DNA from: Bimuria novae-zelandiae CBS 107.79
Lineage: Eukaryota; Ascomycota; Dothideomycetes; Pleosporales; Didymosphaeriaceae
Assembly (NCBI GenBank): GCA_010015655.1
Contig: ML976665.1
Location: 791,903-855,902, forward strand
Length of the DNA: 64,000 nucleotides
Direction: 5' to 3'
Positions 46,284 to 56,700 of the stretch are shown in pieces (position 1 is the first letter of the stretch; each line of letters starts with the position of its first letter). A program made the position numbers and the translations under genes. Below the pieces are notes generated by a model. That model made no database searches. It worked only from the letters and a program-made list of their open reading frames with translations, and was not told the origin of the DNA.

Positions 46284-46394
46284 TGCCTAAGTATAGCTCA
46301 TATATTTATAACGTTATAGAGAGTTTAAATTTAGAATTTTGGTGTTCTGCTTAGTCAGTCCTATATGTGGCCCTTGCGATCCAACCCATTTTAC
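46284..46394 (-). repeat. Right terminal inverted repeat of the MITE-like element
   Basis: Read on the minus strand it starts GTAAAATGGGTTGGATCGCA and matches 21637-21748. TA follows at 46395-46396. Confidence 0.88.
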
Positions 46395-46464
46395 TAGCCT
46401 ATACTCTACTAACGTCCTTATTACGTAGTAGCTAAATTATTAAAACACTAAGTAAATATTAATA

Positions 46465-46530
46465 ACGTACATGCATAGTGAGCTAATTAGTTAAGTAAGC
46501 TAATTACTCTGCGAAGACTCTATTAAAATA
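46465..46530 (+). repeat. Left terminal inverted repeat of the Fot1-like element
   Basis: Starts ACGTACATGCATAGTGAGCT and holds two copies of a TTAGCTNACTT-type subrepeat. It pairs with 61530-61613. Confidence 0.85.
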
Positions 46531-46849
46531 TACTATTAATAATAGTATAATGCGGTGTCGCAACAACGTAATAAACTACTTGTCCGTACGCAGGGGCGAT
46601 ACGGCGAAGGGTATTCTACAAGGCCCAACACGTGATCACGTGGTTGTCTTATGTAATGTCCGTGCGTAGCTCGCCTCCTGAAATATCGCCACCTTCGTTC
46701 GTACAATAGAGAGATAGAGCAATTACACGAACCAGTTACCCTCCCCATTACTCTATACGCTGTGCACACCGTACAAACCTCCTACCTTGCTATACTATGC
46801 TCACCCCATGTACAGCTAGCTGTAAGAGCCCTATCAACACTACTAGAAT
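46531..46849 (+). other. Fot1-like element 5' region, little RIP, with a 14-bp palindrome
   Basis: No gene. CACGTGATCACGTG at 46629-46642 is a perfect palindrome made of two E-box-like CACGTG halves. CpA and TpG are normal here although the coding parts of the element are RIP-mutated. It could be an untranslated region with the promoter, or a separate insertion whose ends I could not find. Confidence 0.5.
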
Positions 46850-46963
46850 TAAAAAAAGCTTAATTATAGCTTATACTTTACGCTATTAAATAAGACGCGA
46901 TACTATTATAACAACGCGCTATAACTAGCTATAACGTGTTTTAAAATATACTAAGCACACGAT
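46850..46963 (+). pseudogene. Fot1-like transposase, N-terminal fragment
   Basis: Short decayed helix-turn-helix region before the gypsy B insertion; text with TAA stops only. It is identified by continuity: joining at ACGAT (46959-46963 / 59565-59569) leads straight into the transposase text at 59570. No start codon is visible. Confidence 0.6.
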
Positions 46964-47152
46964 TGTTAAGATCCCAAAGAGATAGCTAATCCCTAAGGGG
47001 CTAAGGTTGGTTCTCGAGCAGGAGTACTGGTAGGACGGAAGAGGGTGGTAGTGATAGCTTACGCGTGTCACTGGGGCGTTAGTATTAAAGGTGTGTACAG
47101 CATAATTAAATTAACAAGGTTGCTTATTTAGATCTAAACGATAGATTAATAA

Positions 47153-47369
47153 TGTCACGGTTTGTAGCGTGATCTATTTCCTATGATCGATAGTAGCCTG
47201 CACTAGTCTACTACTGCCTATACTAGTCCGCACTAGCAGAACGGCTGCCTACACTCCTTACTGCTGCCTAGATGGCTTAGCAGTCTATATCTTAGCTATC
47301 ACTCACACACAAATGCAATTAGTGTATTCCTTAATTCCTTCTATATGCTATTGCCCTCTTCCCCTAATA
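47153..47369 (+). repeat. 5' LTR of copia II-B (217 bp)
   Basis: Starts TGTCACGGTTTGTAGCG and ends TTCCCCTAATA. Confidence 0.93.
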
Positions 47370-47382
47370 GTTATAAGCCCGG
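47370..47382 (+). promoter_or_regulatory. Copia II-B primer-binding site (initiator tRNA-Met internal fragment)
   Basis: GTTATAAGCCC differs from the complement of the tRNA-iMet anticodon arm (GTTATGAGCCC) by one G-to-A change of RIP type. Confidence 0.75.
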
Positions 47383-47568
47383 TTACGACCTAGGAGTACA
47401 CTCGCAATCCTTATCCTTCGTTCACGTATTACGTACGCCTTATTAAAGCTTATGATTATATTATTCTTTGTTCACGTACACTACGCACGTCTCTTACGAA
47501 GCTTATAATTAATAAACCTTTATTAACGTACAGCGCATACGTTTTTCACGAATACTCTTTTAGTCACG

Positions 47569-50500
47569 ATGACTACTAAGTCTAATCTAATAGTGACACG
47601 AGTTACTGTTATCCTTGACAAACCGTTAGACTGGCATAGCTGGATCTTCATACAAAAAGACTCAGCCAAACGCCATGAGCTCTAGTAATACGTTAACCCT
47701 AATTCTCTAAAAGAGAACTTAATAGTATCTACAAAGCCTATAGAACCTCTAATTTCTAAATAGAAGACTAGTGCAACAAGTATTAAAGATCTTGTAGTAA
47801 AAGAGCAAGTCGACTTCTATTAAAAGTATAATTAATAGGAGAAACAGATAACGGTATACGAGAAGAAGTAAAAGGCTCTAGCTAAGTTTAAGTTAGAGAT
47901 AAGCAAGACTATCGCAAAACGCTATCTATACTTAATTAAGAACCTTAACTTAGCATACAACCAACTCGTTGCTCTCAAAAAGCACCTAGCTCCCACTAAT
48001 AGGAGCCGCCGTCGTGATATTATTAACAAGTTTAATGCTCTTAAGACAGCGCCAAAGGCAGCGAAGAAGATTAAGTAATAATTAGTAGACTAGATTAATA
48101 TTACTACTTAAGCAAGAACGTTAAACCTTCTTAAGGTTAATAGGCAGCGTGCTTAGGAGGAGTTTCTTATAGCCTGTAGGGCATTAGATTAAAAATACGC
48201 AACTACTTATCTACGTAATTACTTTAAATATAAAGCTGCTAGAACACTTAATTAACTTCCCTCTTTAGAGATATACGTCTTTGAATTTACAAGCTACCTT
48301 CGCCGCGTTAAGCCCATATTATCTGGTCTTACAACAGCCGCCGCAGAGCTTAAGATCGCAAAGCCTACGCAGAGTAACAACTAGACACGAGCATGCCTAT
48401 ATAGCAAGGAACATTAATTTGTCTAATGCTGGTACTTAAATAAAAAGGCAAATAATCAACCTACGGATTTTAAAGAGGATCCCGAGATCCGCTAATAGAT
48501 TAAAAAGAAGTTAAAAAATCCAAGACTTGCTACCGCTATAAGGAATACTCTTAAGTAAGCTAAGTAAAAGGATAAGCAGCCTAGCCGCCTCTAAATCAAT
48601 AGCGGAGAACTACCAGAAGATATACACGCTCATGTGGTAGACGTTAGTTACATTACTAGCCTAGAACCAGAGCGATACAATTATAAGGGTAATAAGAATG
48701 CCTATCCTTCTAATAATGTTAAACCGCCTAATATACTGCCTAAGGTAGTAGCCGATTCAATTAACGCCGACAATAGTCATAAGCCTAGCCAGGACCTTAT
48801 AGTAATAATTACTAACAAATAGAGTAAAAGCGACCTACGCAACCGATGGATTCTTAATCTAGAATTAAATACGCATGTTATTAACTTAAAGCTATAGAAA
48901 GGCTAGAAGCGTCAGCGTGGAAATCCGAAAGGCAGAACACTATCTACAGGAAATGGCCAGATACTCATTATAGTATAGGGAGAAGTAGAGCTCGTCGCTC
49001 GCACTCCTAAAGGACTATAGATATTAGTCCTAAGTTATGTCGCATATGTTAAAGGATTCTTAATAAGCGTACTTGGTCTTGCTTGCTGTCGCATAGAGGG
49101 CATTTACTTTAATTCTAGTTACGATCTTATATATTAGTATAAGACTACGAACGTCATCGCTTAACTAGAGTATATAGGCGGACACTAGTTAATTAACGCC
49201 GACCCTACGCGTCGACCTCGTCTCTTAGACCTATAGTTATTCGGAGTCTCCTACCGTCCCTTATACGCACTAAAGCTAAATTAGACTATTAATTAACGCA
49301 TAGCCTATCTAATATAAGGTTACTTAAGTAAGAAGGCAATTAAATGCCTTAATTAGCATGTTAATAGAATTACCCTTACTAGAGAACTAAAGGACTGCTT
49401 CTACTAAGCCTATACTAAAGCTAAACTTACTCAGATCATCTCTCGTCGAACCTTATTAGGTAAGGCAACTCGGCCTTTCTACTAAATAGGGATTAACTTA
49501 ATCTATATCGTCCTAAGAGATAAGGCCTGCTAGAATGGAGATTAATACGGATTTCACTCTATCGACAAGTACTTAAAGTGGCACGAGGTTACGACAGTTC
49601 CACGCAAGATAAAGCCCTTACTTACTTGCTAGATACTTTAACTTATCTAGAAAGCTTAGAGACAGTGGAACGCCAATGTTTATATTATTAGGTTAGATAA
49701 TAAACCTGGATTTGGCGACTTCCTGTCAGATACTCTAGCTAACATAGGTATTCTGTGGGAGCCTGCGCCACCAGAGACTTACTAGCCAAACAGTCTATCT
49801 AAGAGAGCAGGAGGTATACTGTTAGTCCATGCACGAGCTATGCGCCTACATGCAAATCTTTCGAAGTTACTCTCTAATAAACTTTATTAAACAGCGGCAT
49901 ATATTCTTAATCGCACTCCTACCGAAGCTTTAAGGTGGAAGACGCCCTATGAAGTAGTCTAGGGTCGAAAGCCTATTATATCACACATAAGACCTATTAA
50001 ATGTCGCGCATATGTTCTCAATCGATCGCTTATACGGAAAGAACAAGCAAACAAGCTTGAATCACGAGCACTTATTAGCCACCTTATAGGCTATCGCGGA
50101 ACTAACATCTTTCGCATCTAGTTACCTACCGCTAATAAGATCTTTGTTACCCGAGACGTGGTCTTCGAACCTACTTAGTTTTATACTAGGATAGATGGCT
50201 ATGCCAACGAATTAATTATTACTAAAGTTGTTAAAGCACTATCGTTTCAAGAACATAAACTAGAGGATATTAATATTAAAGAATTACTTACCGCTCGTCA
50301 ACGTCGACAGCTATTTAACAAAGCACCCGTAACCTCTATAGATAAAGGGTCCCGCGTGGGGGGTGTAGGTTAACAGCGTGATCAGCAAGAACGATTCTCT
50401 ACGCCTGAGAATGTAGAAGAACAGCAATAATTACTTACTCCTAGACCTACCAAACTTAGAAAGACTACTTTAATCAACGAAGCAGACTTCTCTTCTATAT

Positions 50501-52464
50501 ATAGCCTACCTAAAGGCTACAGACTATACGGTGAAGAAGCTCCACGAGATATTAATCTTAATTTAGATACTAATAATATTATCCCTGGTGGAAGACGTAC
50601 TTAGACTATAAGATTAAAAGATACCTTTAACGCGCATTTATATGCTATCGCGTTAGGAACAGAGTCTGTTAAGGACTATTTATCTACCTTTTCCACGGCA
50701 CTTATATCCCTATCTACTAGGAGTAATAAGATCCTAAGGATCTATTAGAGCCAACTTCCACCACCGCCAAAGAATGTTAGGGAATTTGACCAACATGTCC
50801 ATGGAAAGCAGTTCCGACAGGCGCTATTAAAGGAATGGCGCTCTATCCGTAACAAAGGCTGCTTTAAGAAGACAGACAGGACAAAGGCCACTGCTGATGC
50901 AGAGGTACTTCCACTTATATAGGTATTTACCTACAAAATTAATGATAATAGATTTCTATCAAGTTTTAAGGCACGCCTAGTAGTGCGAGGTGATCTAGAG
51001 GAGTAACCTAATAACATATACGCTGCGACTCTGGCAATTCAAAACTTTCGAGCTCTAGTTACAATTGCTAACTACTTTAACCTCGAAATAAAGTAGTACG
51101 ATGTACCTACTACATTCCTAAACGCAAAACTTAGCCAAAAGCTATATGCTGAGGTCCCTAATGGCCTTATAGACCTAGAGGATAAACTACTCGAGGTAAT
51201 GCGAGCTCTCTACGGGCTTAAAGAATTGTCACTCCTATAGTATAAGGAACTCCGAAGCTTACTAATTAAATTTAGCCTTAATCTAGTTAAAGGCTTTCCT
51301 TACCTTTATACTAATTAATTAGTCATTCTCTTCGTCTATGTTGACGATATTGTTATGGCCTATTACTAGTTAAATGAGACGGAGCACCGCAAGATTGTCA
51401 CAAATCTAATTAATCTCTACGACCTTAAAGAGATAGGAGATCTCACCTGGTTCCTAGGCATACGCGTTGTACGTGACAAAGCTAAGCAAAAGACCTGGCT
51501 AGTTTAGGATACCTTTATTAATAAGGTATGCTCTTGCTTTGGTATTAACGCTGTAGGCAAGGTCCCAGAAATTCTACTTATAAAAAACTAGTTACCTTAA
51601 TTAGAAGAGGAGCTAGACAAAGCTTAAATATAGATATACTAGTAACTTACGGGTTCACTCGCCTACATAGTGGTATAGGGACGTCCTAATGTTGCCCGAG
51701 CCCATGTGGTATATGCCTGCCACCTTACTAATCCGGGACAGTCTTACATTGCGAAGATTCGTCAGACCTAGCGATATCTACTTGGAACAAAGACCTGGGC
51801 ACTCCAAGCCTCTGCTTCTACCTTAGCACCTAACCTCGCTAAGTATATCACGGATAAACTAGACTATTGTAATCCTCTATTCTTTAGAGCCTCCGACGCA
51901 TCGTTTGCAGATAAACCTAATACCCGCTAAAGCTCTTAGGGGTATGCATTTAAGCTAGCTAGAATGACTGTTAATTGGAAGGTTACTGTTCAACGTACAG
52001 TGACCAAGTCTACCACTAAAGCTGAGCTCCTATCCCTCTCGCTTGCCGGTTCTTAGATACAGGAATGGATGCGCTTCTTTCAGGGTATCTCATTTAATAC
52101 AGACTGTATGCCCACTATCTACTGTGACAATCAGCAGACTGTCAGCATTATTACTAAGGAACAAGACCGGCTTCACACCAAGATAAAACATGTTAACGTA
52201 CACTAACTCTGGGTTCGACAGGAGGTCTCTGCCCATCGACTTAATATTAAATAGATCCTAACTAACAAGATGCCTGCTAACGGACTTACTAAGGTTCTGC
52301 CTCGATAGAAGTTTATTAAGTTTCGTAGACAGCTTAGTCTTGTCGATATTAAGTCTCGTCTCCTTAAGCAAAAGGGCTTGGACATTCCTGACCTTAATAT
52401 CCTCTATCCAAACCGCGGATAGTCAGCTACTCTCTCTCCTTATAGAGATATTGTTCGATCATAG
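47569..52464 (+). pseudogene. Copia II-B gag-pol polyprotein, nonsense-mutated
   Basis: One frame of 1632 codons from ATG 47569 to TAG 52462-52464, broken by TAG/TAA but with no frameshift noted. The gag N-terminus has LDKPLDWHSWIFIQK. The knuckle near 48390 reads CLYSKEH (second Cys to Tyr, Gly to Ser). Protease near 48845 reads WILNLELNTHV (Asp to Asn). The integrase core runs about 49490-50170 and includes ARAMRLHANLSKLL near 49830. RT runs about 50930-51480, with an intact active site YVDDIVMAYY (51337-51366). RNase H with YCDNQQTV lies near 52120. The best-preserved RT active site among the LTR elements here. Confidence 0.93.
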
Positions 52465-52474
52465 CTGGGGGGTG

Positions 52475-52691
52475 TGTCACGGTTTGTAGCGTGATCTATT
52501 TCCTATGATCGATGGTAGCCTGCACTAGTCTGCTACTACCTATACTAGTCCGCACTAGCAGAACGGCTGCCTACACTCCTTACTGCTGCCTAGATGGCTT
52601 AGCAGTCTATATCTTAGCTATCACTCACACACAAATGCAATTAGTATATTCCTTAATTCCTTCCATGTGCTATTGCCCTCTTCCCCTAATA
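52475..52691 (+). repeat. 3' LTR of copia II-B (217 bp)
   Basis: Starts TGTCACGGTTTGTAGCG after the purine tract and ends TTCCCCTAATA, followed by the AATAA duplication. Confidence 0.93.
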
Positions 52692-53038
52692 AATAAACAG
52701 GTTAAACACGAATGCCTTAAGGGTATTCGTGTGGGTTTATATATAAGAGGGGTAAACCTTACCGTCTATCTCTCTTTCTACCGTCCCTAGATTCCGATGG
52801 ATGGTCGCGCCGTCCGTGGATGGTACACCTTCCACAATCTTGGCAGGATGGTATGTCTTGGCTGGATGGTACATTACGTGACCTTGGTTACGCGACCCCG
52901 CCGAGTGTCACTTCCACTAAGGCCTGTTAGTCCTCCGCGTTTTATACATGTTTAGATCCTAACATCACCTCCCCTCTTTTAGATAGCGTCCTTGGTATCC
53001 TCGTTCCGCGCCCCCTAGCTGCAGATACAGTCGTCGCA

Positions 53039-53046
53039 TATAAATA
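53039..53046 (+). promoter_or_regulatory. TATA box for the antisense ORF
   Basis: TATAAATA lies 57 bp upstream of ATG 53096 on the plus strand, inside gypsy B just past its 3' LTR, where it cannot serve gag-pol. It suggests the antisense ORF has its own promoter. Confidence 0.55.
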
Positions 53047-53095
53047 CTCGCGTGAGTCGCTGTTTTCGTGTTCTAGTCTTAATGCCTTCCTGACC

Positions 53096-53713
53096 ATGCC
53101 TAAGGATCCTAAGCCCCGTAAAGCGCGCGCGCCTCGCAAGAAGACTTCGACCTAAGAGCGACGTAATTGTATTCGCCGTGTTAAAGAGAGTAGTAGGGAG
53201 ATGCCTTTTCGTTGCGGTCGCTGCGAAAAGCTAAACATTCGTTGTTTTGTGGATACTGCATCTAGTCGTTGTGCTGGTTGTATTACTGCAAGGAGCGAAT
53301 GCGAATTGTTTGTTCCTAAAGAGGAGTAGGAGAAGGTAGAGGATAAGAAACGTGAAAAACGATTAGCGTTAGCTCGCGCTAAGGAAAAAGTGTTACGCGG
53401 TTAATAAGAACTTACTTGCTATAAGCGTAAGTTATTAGAGATTAAAAGTTATAAGAGGTTATTCGCGCGTTAAGATAGGAAGTTACTAAACGCCTAGGAT
53501 AAGGTATAAGAGACGGAGAGCTTAAGTACGGATGCTCCGTTCTAAAACAATTTCTTCGCTGATCCAGGCTGGTCACAGGCTAATAATCCCTTTCCTGATC
53601 TATTAATAGATCTTCTTTTTAACGAATTTTTGTCAGGTTCTCCTCTAATCGTTCCTAATTCCTTCTTATAGTCTAACGATAGTATTGTGCTAATAATTAG
53701 TAATAGTTTCTAA
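53096..53713 (+). pseudogene. Antisense ORF in gypsy B with a Zn(II)2Cys6-like cysteine cluster
   Basis: About 205 codons on the strand opposite gag-pol, between the chromodomain and the 3' LTR. It starts MPKDPKPRKARAPRKK (basic). The cysteines at about 53210-53300 are spaced C-x2-C-x6-C-x8-C-x2-C-x6-C (CGRCEKLNIRC, then CAGCITARSEC), which fits the binuclear zinc cluster of fungal transcription factors. A charged, probably coiled-coil stretch follows (EKVEDKKREKRLALARAKEK near 53330-53390), then an acidic/Ser-rich end. Internal TAA/TAG (first at codon 20) look like RIP damage. I recall similar short Cys-rich proteins from fungal gypsy elements, but no search was done. The function is unknown; DNA binding is inference. 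Confidence 0.65.
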
Positions 53714-53714
53714 G

Positions 53715-56700
53715 GTTTACTTCTAGTTCCTATGTATTTTCTAAGTGTGGGTATCCTTTCCACTTAATTAGATATATTCGTGGCTAATTCGTGTGTCGTA
53801 GTATCTTCTTAACTTCGAATTTGGTTTCTTCCTCTGGCTAGTAATAGAAGGTTATTTTAACTAGTGTTTTAGGGTCTGCGGGTTCGAGTTAGTCTATATA
53901 GAATACCGGGTGTATCTTTGCGTCTGGCGGTAGTTCCAATTAGTAGTTAACTGGTGATATTTGTTTGATAATAAAAAATGGCCTGACTTTAATATAATCC
54001 AGTTTCTTATGCTTTTTCTTCTGGGTTTGAAGATTTTTCGTAAGCAGATATGCTTTATCCCCCTTCTTTAGCTAAGGTGCCGTTTTTCTTTTTTTTTAGT
54101 TTGTGTAGGAAATACTTTGCTATTAAGCTTTCTCGAGGTTTTCTCGGAGTTGTGCATGTGTTTTCTTTATGGTTTCTGCTATGTTTATTACTTCTTCTGT
54201 CTTAATTATTGTAGGAAGTGTTTAATTAAAGAGATGTGGATGTCTTCCGTGGTTCGCATAAAATGGTGTAAATCCTGTTACTGCTAATATCTTATTATTA
54301 TATGCCAACTATGCCATAGGTAATAAGGAAATCTAGTTATTCTTCTGGTTATTGCAGTAGATGCGTAGGTACGTTTCGATTGTCTAATTCGTACGTTCTG
54401 TTTATCCGTCAGTTTATGGGTAATAAGCTGTCGATAGCTTTTGTTTTATTCCAATAAGTGCCATGATTATTGTCCAGTAGTTTAAGGTAAAGAGCTTGTC
54501 TCTATCGCTGATAATTGTCTTGGGAATGCCATAATGTCGTATAAGTTAGTCCAGGATAAGGAATGCTAGTTCCGTTGCTATTATTGTCTTTTTACATGGT
54601 AGTAGTTCCACATACTTAGTAAATCTATATACAATTACTAGTATTGCGTCGTAGCTTACTCCGTTTATAGGGTCTTTTGACTTTGGCAATCCTGTGATAA
54701 AGTCCATTGCGATGTCTTCCTATGGTGCTATGGGTATCTGGATGGCTTGCATCTCTCCGTACTTAAAATATGTTGCGTGTTTATTACGCTGGCATTCTGC
54801 GTATTTGCGTATGTAGGTTGCTACTACTTCTTTAATTCCTTTAAAGCTATAGTTTCTCTGGATTAGTTCTATTATCTTTTTAATTCCGGGGTGTCCGTAT
54901 ACAGGGTCGTCGTAGTATTATCGTATAACCTCTATCTATTGTTCCTTGAGTACTTCTCGTGTAAGTACAAGGAGTTGATTAAGTTCTACCGTAGATTCTA
55001 AAGAACCGTCAGGATTTTGTTTTAGTATTACGGAGTAGGTTTTAACTTTTTCTTTATTATTATTTATTCTACTAAGAGCATCTGCTCGTCCGTTTTCCTT
55101 ACCTAGGGTATATATAATTTTAAATTTATATTATCCCAGCGTTTCTAACTATCTTACTTGTTGTTAGGTTAGTTCTTTCGTGGTTGTAAAGCGTGTGAGG
55201 TTCTTATAGTCTATAAAGATTGTAAGTTCTAAGCAACTGTGTGCGTAGATCCTCTAGTGTTTAATAGCTTTTACTATTACGAGTAGTTCTTTATCGTGTA
55301 CTTCGTATTGTAATTCTTCTAGTGTAAACTTGTGTGCGTAGTATATAACTAGGTGCTATTTACTATTCTTTTCTTGCTTCGCGCATGCTCTAACCGCTAG
55401 ATCGCTTGCATCTATTTTAATACGTAACAGTTTATTATCCTAAAAGTGTATAAGGACTAGTGGCGTAATGCATGCTTCTTATAGTATTTAGAATACTTAT
55501 TCGCATTCTTTTGTCTAATTAAAAGGTTTGTCTTTCTTTATAAGGTTCGTGAGTGGTAGTGTGATCCTAGAGTAGTCTGTGATAAATTATCTATTAAATC
55601 CTATAAATCTAAGGAAGGCTTGTACTTCCTTAAGGTTAGTAGGTAATTTCTACTTTTTTACTTCCTTAATCTTTAAAGGGCTTACTTACATACCTTCGGT
55701 ATTAATAACATGTCCTAGAAACTCTAATTCTGTGACATGGAATCTGCATTTCTTAAGTTTTAATTATAGATTGGCGCTGTCTAGCGCTCGTAGTACTATT
55801 TATACGTGTTATACATAATCCTTCTCTTGTTTAGAGAATACCAGAATGTTGTCGAGGTAGATAACTATAAATATGTTAAGGTAGTTCCTTAGTACGTTAT
55901 TAATTATTACTTAGAACGTTGCTGGTGCGTTCGTGAGTCCAAAAGGCATAACTTAGTACTCGAATAGTCTATATCTGGTTCGAAAAGCTATCTTCCACTC
56001 GTCACCTGCCGCTATTTATATAAGGTGGTATCCGTCTCGTAGGTCGAATTATGTGAATATCTTGGCTCGTCCTAGCCTGTCTCGAGACTCTTGTATATTT
56101 AGTAGTGGGTATCTATTTTTAATCGTTATATTATTCAGCCTTCTATAGTCGATGCATGGACGTTATATTCTATCCTTTTTTATAATAAATATTAAGGGTA
56201 ATGCTGCTGGCAATTCTAACTTACGTATTTATTACCTTTTAAAGGGCTTTCTTTAGGAATTCGCGTGTCTATTAGAGTTCCTTTGCGCTCTGTCTATATA
56301 GTAGTCTAAAGGGTAGCGTTTTTCCTTCTTCAAGAATAATGTAATAGTCTTAGTGTGTATGCTTAGGAAGGGCATTTGCTCCTTTCTCTTCCCAAAACAA
56401 ATAACTCTATTCTTTATATTTATTAGGGATATTAAGAGGTGTGCTGTTCTCTTCGTGCTTACGCTTTATAACCTAGTAGTTCCTGCTAGCGTTTACTAAG
56501 TTAGTTTCGTGTTTATTAACTTCTAATTGCAAGACTATGTTATTAATAGCTCTCTTATCTACTATTATACTCTATTAATACGTAGGCTTTGCTTACAATG
56601 CACAATTGCAGCGCTTAAAGGATAGCTCTTTCTTTTTTTAGTTAATTATAGGGTTGTGCTTCCTTAACTAGGGTAATTTTAAAATTACGTCGTGATTGGC

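Larger units (their letters stand above)
21637..46394. mobile_element. TA-flanked inverted-repeat DNA element (MITE-like) split by gypsy C
   Basis: Arms 21637-21875 and 46215-46394 are the two ends of one element. The outer ~110 bp are inverted copies at close to 90 percent identity by eye, both flanked by TA (21635-21636, 46395-46396), as for Tc1/mariner-type elements. Without gypsy C only about 0.42 kb remain, with no coding potential, so a non-autonomous MITE is the best reading. All sequence between the arms is gypsy C and its nested insertions. Confidence 0.85.
47153..52691 (+). mobile_element. Copia II-B: complete Ty1/copia retrotransposon in the gypsy B 3' LTR
   Basis: 5539 bp; 217-bp LTRs at 47153-47369 and 52475-52691; perfect target-site duplication AATAA at 47148-47152 and 52692-52696. 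Its primer-binding site is GTTATAAGCCCGG (47370) and its purine tract is CTGGGGGGTG (52465-52474). The LTRs differ at about six positions, all transitions. The uninterrupted gypsy B LTR copy at 59085-59100 shows the empty-site sequence. Confidence 0.95.
46964..52964 (-). repeat. 3' LTR of gypsy B (457 bp), interrupted by copia II-B
   Basis: Segments 46964-47152 and 52697-52964. Plus-strand start TGTTAAGATCCC, end GATCCTAACA. It matches the right LTR throughout once copia II-B and one AATAA copy are removed. The distal part has repeated GATGGT/GGATGGTA motifs (52795-52870). Confidence 0.92.

Noticed and set aside
52512..52790. 92-aa open frame as a gene
   Set aside because: It spans the copia II-B 3' LTR and the resumed gypsy B LTR, with no coding character.
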